Under the pieces are notes generated by a model. It saw only the letters and a program-made list of their open reading frames with translations, did not search any database and had not been told where the DNA came from. This document shows positions 1 through 5,974 of a stretch of 64,000 bases of DNA, in pieces. The DNA lies in NCBI GenBank assembly GCA_038747545.1, contig JBCDJT010000003.1:25735-89734 (forward strand). Direction: 5' to 3'. How positions within the stretch are numbered: the stretch's first letter is position 1; the number at the start of each line of letters is the position of its first letter. Source of the stretch: JBCCMF01 sp038747545 (GTDB lineage Bacteria; Bacteroidota; Rhodothermia; Rhodothermales; JBCCMF01). The translations under genes and the position numbers were made by a program.

Positions 1-299
1 TATATCGTCTTGCACAGCGTGTCTCGAAGAAAAGTAAAGGGGGAGTGGCCTGAAAGATTGAAAAAAAGCGCGTACTCACATAAATGCTGAGATGTACACC
101 GTCCTAGGTATATGCAGACGCAAAAGGCTTCTTTATGATGACGCCGCCACACGGAATAGGATAGCAATGTATGCTGGAGTGGCAATACCCAAAAAACCGA
201 GAGCGATAGCCATGTGACTAAAGTCCCACGTATGATCGATGAATATCACCTACGGCTGATGGTGAAATGAATCCCGTCATGTGGTGAGTCGCTAGTATG
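1..299. other. AT-richer edge region, no convincing gene
   Basis: This stretch is visibly richer in A and T than the rest of the window and holds no long open frame. The only coding candidate is a 38-codon frame on the minus strand, listed separately. A short dyad (TCACC...GGTGA, about 246-264) overlaps the start of that candidate. No gene running in from the left edge could be recognised. Confidence 0.5.
133..249 (-). CDS. Possible 38-residue membrane peptide
   Basis: A GTG-started frame of 38 codons ends in TAA. The first dozen residues are mixed and aromatic (IFIDHTWDFSHM), followed by about 22 mostly hydrophobic residues that could form one membrane helix, then a single Arg near the C-terminus. 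An internal ATG at 211-213 would give a 26-residue version that is almost wholly hydrophobic. The composition looks more protein-like than random, but there is no clear ribosome-binding site and no recognised homologue. It may be a small membrane protein or a chance frame. Confidence 0.2.
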   Translation of the reverse strand: MIFIDHTWDFSHMAIALGFLGIATPAYIAILFRVAASS

Positions 300-300
300 G

Positions 301-330
301 AAGGCCCGACCTCGAGAGAGGCCGGGCCTT
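301..330 (-). terminator. Hairpin downstream of dodecin
   Basis: Two 13-nt arms (301-313 and 318-330) surround a 4-nt GAGA/TCTC loop. As DNA there is one A/C mismatch. In RNA copied from the minus strand that position becomes a G-U pair, so the stem is fully paired only in the dodecin transcript. There is no strong U tract after it, so terminator function is likely but not certain. Confidence 0.5.
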
Positions 331-346
331 TCACTTGTGTGTTAAG

Positions 347-547
347 CTATTCGACCACGAAGGTCAGGTTGGCGTTCAGCCGGTATTTCACGATCTGTCC
401 GTCGTCGATGATGGCCTGCATATCCTTCACATAGAGGTGCTTGATGTTGCGCACTGACTTGGAGGCTTCACTGACCGCATTGCGCGCGGCGTCTTCCCAA
501 CTGACGTCGGACTCGGCGATGACTTCGAGAACTTTGGCAATGGCCAT
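347..547 (-). CDS. Dodecin family flavin-binding protein
   Basis: This 66-residue protein matches dodecin in length and pattern: a short beta strand (MAIAKVLEVI), a central helix (WEDAARNAVSEASKSVRN), and two long strands ending in FVVE. Dodecins are small cytoplasmic proteins that assemble into hollow dodecamers and bind flavins or related cofactors, acting as a store or buffer. The conserved Trp of the family, which stacks on the flavin, is present at residue 17. The start was placed at the ATG at 545-547 because the longer upstream frame has no resemblance to the family. A hairpin follows the stop. Confidence 0.88.
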   Translation of the reverse strand: MAIAKVLEVIAESDVSWEDAARNAVSEASKSVRNIKHLYVKDMQAIIDDGQIVKYRLNANLTFVVE

Positions 548-611
548 GGGGCTACCTGTGACTGGTGAGAGCAAGAAGCAGAAGCGCTTCCGGTAGAAGA
601 GGGTACGCTGC

Positions 612-1481
612 TTACGGCTGTCGGCGCAAGAGGTCGGCGTAGGTAATGAACCGGACGGGGGCTGTGCGCATCCACGCCTGCAGCCGAGGGTCGGTGAGCG
701 CCTGCCACTCGGCATGCCGGTGCGTGGCTACATCGGCCAATCCACCCGGATTCTGATCCGTCAGGGCCTGCATCTCACGGGTTTCGAGCCCGAGGTGACT
801 CACGAGCAGGTGGACCTGCCCCGGAGTGAGCCGAGCGAGACGAGCAAGCAGGCTGTCGGGCTTGGCTTCAGGGGCAACGGCATAGATCGAGAAGCTGTTT
901 TCCTCATAGGTGCCGGAGATACCAAGGCCGTAGGCATCGGCGAGACGCTCGGTGAGAGCGCGTAGCTCTGGCGTGCCTTGGGCGGCTCCCATATGAGCGT
1001 CTATGTAGTGGATGGGCAGATCTGTCTGCAAAGCACGCTCGATTTGGGCGCGCAGCTCGGCCTCTACTTCGTCCAAATGAGGCCCCTCGCCCGCGAAGAG
1101 ACCATCCCAGCCTGCGTGGAAGTAGCCCGTGCTGTCTACTAGCGAAGGCGCGGCAACCGTGCCCGTGATAGGACCCCAGCGGGGCCAGTGCCACTCGGCG
1201 TTGAGTGTGAGGTGTACGCCTACAGCCACCTCCGGGTGCTCGCGTAGCATCTCCACCGCTTCCAGGTACCATGACGCGACGAACATCACCGATGCGGAAA
1301 ACGGAAGGCCCGAATCAGCGAGCATAGTATTCGCCTGGTTAACCGCGTGGTTCATGCCGAGGTCGTCTGACCGAACGAGCACGTAGGCCGTGTCGGGGTG
1401 CCACTGCGCCTGTACCTGTGGTGCGGCCAAGACGGCGAAGAGGGCAAAAGCAAAGAAGAGGCGCATCAAAGACGTGGGCAT
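612..1481 (-). CDS. YdjC/ChbG-family carbohydrate deacetylase, secreted
   Basis: The protein of about 289 residues starts with a signal peptide (RLFFAFALFAVLAAPQVQAQ), so it should act outside the cytoplasm. The mature part shows the YdjC/ChbG pattern of metal-dependent deacetylases: an early RSDDLGMNH motif with the metal-binding Asp, VGVHLTLN with a His, and YIDAHMGA with a second His. Characterised relatives remove acetyl groups from chito-oligosaccharides, but the substrate here is not evident. The ATG at 1479-1481 was chosen. The ATG at 1464-1466, five codons later, gives an equally good signal peptide. It stands alone on its strand, downstream of the SnoaL-like gene and its terminator. 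Confidence 0.75.
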   Translation of the reverse strand: MPTSLMRLFFAFALFAVLAAPQVQAQWHPDTAYVLVRSDDLGMNHAVNQANTMLADSGLPFSASVMFVASWYLEAVEMLREHPEVAVGVHLTLNAEWHWPRWGPITGTVAAPSLVDSTGYFHAGWDGLFAGEGPHLDEVEAELRAQIERALQTDLPIHYIDAHMGAAQGTPELRALTERLADAYGLGISGTYEENSFSIYAVAPEAKPDSLLARLARLTPGQVHLLVSHLGLETREMQALTDQNPGGLADVATHRHAEWQALTDPRLQAWMRTAPVRFITYADLLRRQP

Positions 1482-1538
1482 GTGGAGAGTGCTAAAACAT
1501 ACCCTTGCGCCGCCAGAGATGCATGTCGCACAAACGCA

Positions 1539-1572
1539 CAGCGGTCGCCTCGGCATGCCAAGACGACCGCTG
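1539..1572 (-). terminator. Intrinsic terminator-like hairpin after the SnoaL-like gene
   Basis: This is a 34-nt near-perfect palindrome with 9-nt outer arms (CAGCGGTCG/CGACCGCTG) and an inner GGCATGCC. Two positions mismatch in the plus-strand RNA, but both become U-G pairs in the minus-strand RNA, so the fold is complete only for the transcript of the gene ending at 1594. A modest T-rich stretch (TTTGT) follows on that strand. Confidence 0.6.
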
Positions 1573-1593
1573 GTAGGCTGTGAACGAGGCCGC

Positions 1594-1950
1594 TCAGCCT
1601 GCGAAGTAGTAGAACCGCTCGCGCACGATCTTGTCGCCCTTCCAGGTCTGAACGGCGACCTCTTCGAAGCGCATGCGCCCGCCTTCCTTGAAGGTGGCAT
1701 CGGTCCACGACTCGATCATCGTGATGCAGGCGTCTTCGTTGGCGGTGATGGCGCTGATGCCAGCGCCGTGGAAGCCATCAAGCCCTTGCTGCCACTCAAG
1801 GATGCGCCCACGCTGCACCTCCTTGCCGTGGAACGTTTCGCCGTTGGCTTCGATGATTTCGACATCGTCAGCGTAGTAGGCGTCGAGGGCGGCGAAGATG
1901 TCGGTTTCGGTTTGAGCGCAGAGGTCTTGTGCGCGTTTGAGGTAGGTCAT
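1594..1950 (-). CDS. SnoaL-like / NTF2-fold protein
   Basis: A 118-residue protein with the NTF2/SnoaL-like cone fold pattern: an N-terminal helix, then AALDAYYADDVEIIEANGETFHGKE, typical of the family's 'polyketide cyclase-like' members, and a series of strands ending in WKGDKIVRERFYYFAG. Members range from isomerases to proteins of unknown role, and no specific activity can be given. The length agrees with a single-domain family member. The start ATG at 1948-1950 is the only reasonable one. It is followed by a strand-specific hairpin and is divergent from the degP-like gene. Confidence 0.7.
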   Translation of the reverse strand: MTYLKRAQDLCAQTETDIFAALDAYYADDVEIIEANGETFHGKEVQRGRILEWQQGLDGFHGAGISAITANEDACITMIESWTDATFKEGGRMRFEEVAVQTWKGDKIVRERFYYFAG

Positions 1951-2310
1951 GGAGAACCTGAGTCGGGTTGGGAGGACGTGAGGGGCCCCAGGATACCGCC
2001 TCGGTGTGCCACCGTTATGTCAGTCCGTGGCTACCGTGCCCCTGTTTAAATGCATGGTGGTGTCTGTGCCCTATGGCAAGCCGTCAGGGCCGTGGCAGAG
2101 GCGGGGAGTCAGGGACGAGAAACGGTCCAGCGGGCTATACAACGCTGTCCTTTCGCGGCATCGTTACGGCCTCGTATGAACACAGCCCAGCGTTGCGCTA
2201 TACGAAAATTTGCGGCGGCACGTTTTTTTCCACCACTCCGTACCGCAGCTTAGCCTGACAATCTGGCAGCAGCCTGTATTGCTTTTGCAAACCATAAGCA
2301 GAGATCACCT
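1951..2310. other. Divergent intergenic region
   Basis: These 360 bases separate two divergently transcribed genes and should contain both promoters. The direct repeat GCTATAC occurs at 2134-2140 and 2197-2203, each beside one arm of an 8-bp inverted repeat (CAACGCTG 2140-2147 and CAGCGTTG 2188-2195). A T-rich tract lies at 2223-2230. No coding frame and no promoter that can be assigned with confidence were seen. Confidence 0.4.
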
Positions 2311-3849
2311 ATGAGCTCCCGAAATAGAACCCCACTGCTCTTTCTCATCGCCCTCGCGTTCATGGCGGGGGCCTTCTTCACCACCGCTGGTGCCAACTGG
2401 CTCAACTTGGGCGATGCGGTAGGCACGCGCTCGGATGCCAGCGTGCTGCCCGATGAGCGCAAGCCGCTACAGCCTTCCACAGCGGTCGTGAGCCTGGAAG
2501 ATGCGTTTACCAACGTCGCTGACCGCGTGAACCCCTCCGTGGTGCAGATCCGCGCCGAGGTGGTGCGCGAGGCGCCGCAGATGCAGAACCCGCTCTTCGA
2601 GTTCTTCCAGCCACAGCGTCCTGGCCAGGGGCAAGACAACCCGCGGGAGTTCCGCAGCTCGGGCCTCGGCTCGGGCGTGGTCGTGCGGCCGGACGGCTTC
2701 ATCGTCACCAACAACCACGTCATCGACGGCGCGGCTGAGCTGGAGGTGCGGATGAACGATGGCACGTTCTACGATGCCGAAGTCATTGGCACCGACCCGG
2801 GCAGTGACCTTGCAGTCATCAAGGTCGATGTGGACGACCTGCCGTACGCCTCCTTTGGCGAGTTCGACGACATCCGCGTAGGGCAGTGGGTGATGGCGTT
2901 TGGGTCGCCGCTTTCCCAGGACCTGGGCAACACCGCCACGGCGGGCATCGTGAGCGCCATTGGCCGCACGGGGCAGCAGATCAACAGCCTCAACGTGTTC
3001 TCTGCGTTCATCCAGACCGATGCCTCCATCAACCCAGGCAACTCGGGTGGACCGCTCGTGAACCTCCGCGGTGAAATCATCGGCATCAACTCGGCCATCC
3101 TGAGCCGGTCGGGCGGTAGCCAAGGCATCGGCTTTGCCATCCCCGTCGACGTCGTGGAAAACGTGGCGACACAGCTGATCGACAACGGAACGGTGGCGCG
3201 GGGCTACCTGGGCGTGCAGTTTGGCCCGGTGAGCGAGTCGCTGTCGCGGGCGCTTGATGTGCCGCGCGGCGCCGCAGGCATCGAGGTGATTACGCCGGAC
3301 TCGCCCGCTGAGCGCGCAGGCCTTCGCGAAGGCGACATCATTGTGGCTGTCGATGGCACCACGCTGCAGGACTCCAACCAGCTGCGTACGATGATCGCGA
3401 ATCAGGCCCCGGGCGACCGTGTGAACCTGGAGGTCGAGCGCGAAGGCCGTCGCCTCGATCTCGATGTGACGTTGGGCGACCGGGGGGACCTGGACGAGCA
3501 GATGGGGAATCCTGCCCCCCGGGTGGAGCGTGCGCCCGACAACATGGAGGCGCTAGGCCTAGAGCTGCGTGACCTCACCGAGAATGACCGTCAAAGCCTC
3601 AACATTGAGGAAGATGTAGACGGTGTACTCGTGGCGCAGGTCGAGCAGTCGAGCATCGCCTACCGCGAGGGCAACCTGCGCCGCGGCGACATCATCGTAG
3701 AAGCCGATCGCGAAGCGGTCACGTCGATGCGAGCGTTCAAGGCGGTCTACGGCGACTTGGAGTCGGGCGAGACGTTCATCGTGAAGGTCCGCCGGATGCG
3801 CGGCGAGACGCTGACCTCGTTCCTGACTGCGCTGACCAAGCCTGAATAG
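2311..3849 (+). CDS. degP: DegP/HtrA-type periplasmic serine protease
   Basis: A 512-residue Do-like protease. Residues 1-30 form a signal anchor or signal peptide. The trypsin-like domain covers about 60-280 and shows the full triad: His136 in NNHVIDG, Asp166 in GSDLAVIKV and Ser245 in NPGNSGGPL. Two PDZ domains follow, at about 290-390 and 410-510, matching the DegP/DegQ layout and length. Such enzymes degrade and refold damaged envelope proteins. The gene is monocistronic: it has a long upstream region and is closed by a strong terminator 20 bases after its stop. No LA-loop cysteine pair was seen. Confidence 0.93.
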   Translation: MSSRNRTPLLFLIALAFMAGAFFTTAGANWLNLGDAVGTRSDASVLPDERKPLQPSTAVVSLEDAFTNVADRVNPSVVQIRAEVVREAPQMQNPLFEFFQPQRPGQGQDNPREFRSSGLGSGVVVRPDGFIVTNNHVIDGAAELEVRMNDGTFYDAEVIGTDPGSDLAVIKVDVDDLPYASFGEFDDIRVGQWVMAFGSPLSQDLGNTATAGIVSAIGRTGQQINSLNVFSAFIQTDASINPGNSGGPLVNLRGEIIGINSAILSRSGGSQGIGFAIPVDVVENVATQLIDNGTVARGYLGVQFGPVSESLSRALDVPRGAAGIEVITPDSPAERAGLREGDIIVAVDGTTLQDSNQLRTMIANQAPGDRVNLEVEREGRRLDLDVTLGDRGDLDEQMGNPAPRVERAPDNMEALGLELRDLTENDRQSLNIEEDVDGVLVAQVEQSSIAYREGNLRRGDIIVEADREAVTSMRAFKAVYGDLESGETFIVKVRRMRGETLTSFLTALTKPE

Positions 3850-3870
3850 CCAGCTCGTGTTTGAGCGATC

Positions 3871-3908
3871 CGCCCCTCGGTGCTTCGGCGTCGAGGGGCG
3901 TTTTTGTT
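3871..3908 (+). terminator. Rho-independent terminator of the degP-like gene
   Basis: A 9-bp GC-rich stem (CGCCCCTCG at 3871-3879 pairing with CGAGGGGCG at 3892-3900) with a 12-nt loop is followed directly by TTTTTGTTT. This is a textbook intrinsic terminator on the plus strand, 21 bases after the protease stop codon. Confidence 0.9.
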
Positions 3909-3994
3909 TGCGAAGGTTTGGCCGAAGCGCATCAACGCTGAGTCTCATCCGTTAGGTAAAGAACCTCCTCGCGTGTTCGATACCGTCGCCGCTG

Positions 3995-5404
3995 ATGCCT
4001 GCTGCTCCATCGGAATCCACCCTGCACATCCTCGTCGTCGATGACGAGCCCGATGTCGAGTTCATCATCCGGCAGCGCCTCCGGCGCCGCATCCGCAAGG
4101 GCGAGGTGCAGCTGAGTTTTGCCTCCGATGGGATAGACGCGTTGGAGGTGCTGAGCGCGCACGACGACATCGCCATCATGCTCACGGATGTCAACATGCC
4201 GCGCATGGATGGGCTCACGCTGCTCCGGCGCATCAACGAGCTGAAACGGGCGGTGAAAGCGATCGTGGTGACGGCCTACGGCGACATGGAGAACATCCGC
4301 AAGGCCATGAACTGGGGCGCGTTCGACTTCCTCGTCAAGCCGCTCGACCTCGACGACCTCGACATCACGCTGGAGCAAGCCACGCAGGCGCTGCGGCGCG
4401 AGCGCAAGGCGCTGCGCGCCGAGGCCAGTATCGGGCTCTACCTCTCGCCCGAGGTGGCCTCGTCAGTGCTCGACTCGCCCGAAGGCCTCACACTGGGGGG
4501 GCAGAAGGTGCAGGCGACCTTGCTGATGTCCGACCTGCGCGGGTTCTCGACGCTCTCCGAACGGCTGGCGCCGGAGGATGTCGTTGAGGTGCTGAACATC
4601 TACCTGGGCGCGATGGCCGAAGTCATCGACAGCTTCCAGGGCACCATTAACGAGTTCATCGGCGATGCCATCTTCGTCATCTTTGGCGCCCCCACGCAGC
4701 GCCCCGACGATGCGGATCGGGCGGTGGCGTGTGCTATCCAGATGCAGAACCGCATGGCCGAGGTCAATGCGACGCTCGCCGAGAAGGGGTTCCCGGCGCT
4801 CGACATGGGCATCGGCATCCACACAGGCGAGGTGATCGTGGGCAACATCGGCTCGAAGCTGCGGATGAAATACGGCGCCGTAGGCAGCAGCGTCAACCTG
4901 ACAAGCCGTATTGAGTCCTACACCGTGGGCGGACAGGTGCTCATCTCTGAGGCCACACGACATGCGCTCGCAGCCGACGTGCAGATTGGGCGCGAGATGG
5001 AAATCTCGACGAAAGGCTTCGCACAGCCCGTCCGCATTCTGGAGGCGGAGGGCATTGGCGCGCCGTTCAGTGTCAAGCTGCCTGTGGTTGAGGTCGAATA
5101 CATCAAGCTGGACGAGCCGCTGGCGGTGCAGGTCCGGTTGCTCGATGGCAAGCGCACGCGGAGCGCCACGTACGAAGGCGCCCTGACGCACCTGGCTTCG
5201 GGTGGTGCCCGCTTGAGGGTAGACACGCCGCTCAAACGCCTCGACAACCTCAAGCTCATCATTCCGCCCAGCGCTGACTCGAAGGCGTCCGGCGACCTCT
5301 ACGCTAAGGTAATGGACGCCTCGACCAGTGACCTCGTACTGCGATTCACGGCTGTTCCTGAAGACCTCGCCGCGTATTTCAACCAACAGCGGCTGGGCTG
5401 TTAG
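3995..5404 (+). CDS. Receiver - class III nucleotidyl cyclase - PilZ-like protein
   Basis: A 469-residue cytoplasmic signalling protein. Residues 10-125 are a response-regulator receiver with acidic pocket DDE (16-18), phosphoacceptor Asp65, Thr93 and Lys115. Residues about 170-350 are a class III cyclase with metal-binding Asp180 (SDLRGFS) and Asp224 (EFIGDAI), plus the NLTSR segment near 301-305 that supplies transition-state residues. Where adenylate-specific enzymes carry Lys, this one has Glu220, and the partner position is Gly294. Glu at the first site is a guanylate-cyclase feature, so cGMP is a possible product (inference). Residues about 370-465 look like a divergent PilZ domain. No kinase is adjacent, so the phosphodonor is unknown. 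Confidence 0.85.
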   Translation: MPAAPSESTLHILVVDDEPDVEFIIRQRLRRRIRKGEVQLSFASDGIDALEVLSAHDDIAIMLTDVNMPRMDGLTLLRRINELKRAVKAIVVTAYGDMENIRKAMNWGAFDFLVKPLDLDDLDITLEQATQALRRERKALRAEASIGLYLSPEVASSVLDSPEGLTLGGQKVQATLLMSDLRGFSTLSERLAPEDVVEVLNIYLGAMAEVIDSFQGTINEFIGDAIFVIFGAPTQRPDDADRAVACAIQMQNRMAEVNATLAEKGFPALDMGIGIHTGEVIVGNIGSKLRMKYGAVGSSVNLTSRIESYTVGGQVLISEATRHALAADVQIGREMEISTKGFAQPVRILEAEGIGAPFSVKLPVVEVEYIKLDEPLAVQVRLLDGKRTRSATYEGALTHLASGGARLRVDTPLKRLDNLKLIIPPSADSKASGDLYAKVMDASTSDLVLRFTAVPEDLAAYFNQQRLGC

Positions 5405-5593
5405 TTCACGGCTATGGCCGAACGACGCTGCTGCGCACCCTGATGACGTGCAGTGCTCCCAGGCTGAGGCAGTGCGGATATTGGCCAGCAGACGCCGTCG
5501 CCTGTCGAGTGCCCTTGCGGCCTTCCAAAGGCAATCTCACGGCAGCCTGAGCACGTGGTCAAGAAAATTAGAGAGATTGCGTAACTTTTCGAC

Positions 5594-5614
5594 TTTCTCT
5601 ACTTAGTAGAAAAA
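5594..5614. promoter_or_regulatory. Palindrome upstream of padR, likely PadR operator
   Basis: The core CTACT-T-AGTAG (5599-5609) is a perfect odd-length palindrome, extended by TTT and AAA flanks to 5594-5614 with one mismatch. It lies about 25 bases before the padR start codon in an AT-rich patch, where an autoregulatory PadR site would be expected. No footprint evidence is available, so the assignment is inference. Confidence 0.5.
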
Positions 5615-5635
5615 GCCAATTGTGCAGGTGCTCTC

Positions 5636-5974
5636 ATGAAGCTCATTTCCCGAACCGAAGAACTCCTCCTCCTCGTGGTGTGCCGTCTGCAGGCGGACGC
5701 CTACGGGCTCAACATCCGCGATGAGGTAGAGGCGGTCTCGGGCAAGCGCTTCTCGGTGGGCGGCGTCTACGTGCCGCTGGACCGATTGGTGCGCAAGGGC
5801 ATGCTGAAGACCGAAAAGGGGGCGCCTACGGCTGAGCGCATGGGACGGCCGCGCAAGCGGTACATCATCACCAACCAGGGCTTGGCCATGCTGCGCGAGG
5901 CACGGGCCATGCACGACGCCATGTGGACGGGCCTGCCCGAGCACATCGCCACGCAACTGCGGCTGGTCGGATGA
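5636..5974 (+). CDS. PadR-family transcriptional regulator
   Basis: A 112-residue winged-helix protein with the PadR pattern: RTEELLLLVVCRLQADAYGLNI at the N-terminus, then GGVYVPLDRLVRKGMLKTE as recognition helix and wing, and GRPRKRYIITNQG, the family's hallmark segment. It is short and has only the beginning of a C-terminal dimerisation helix, as in the PadR subgroup paired with ABC-type permeases. Its stop overlaps the start of the downstream permease (ATGA at 5971-5974), so the two are translationally coupled. A palindrome just upstream is a candidate autoregulatory operator. It probably controls the permease in response to an envelope or small-molecule signal. Confidence 0.85.
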   Translation: MKLISRTEELLLLVVCRLQADAYGLNIRDEVEAVSGKRFSVGGVYVPLDRLVRKGMLKTEKGAPTAERMGRPRKRYIITNQGLAMLREARAMHDAMWTGLPEHIATQLRLVG

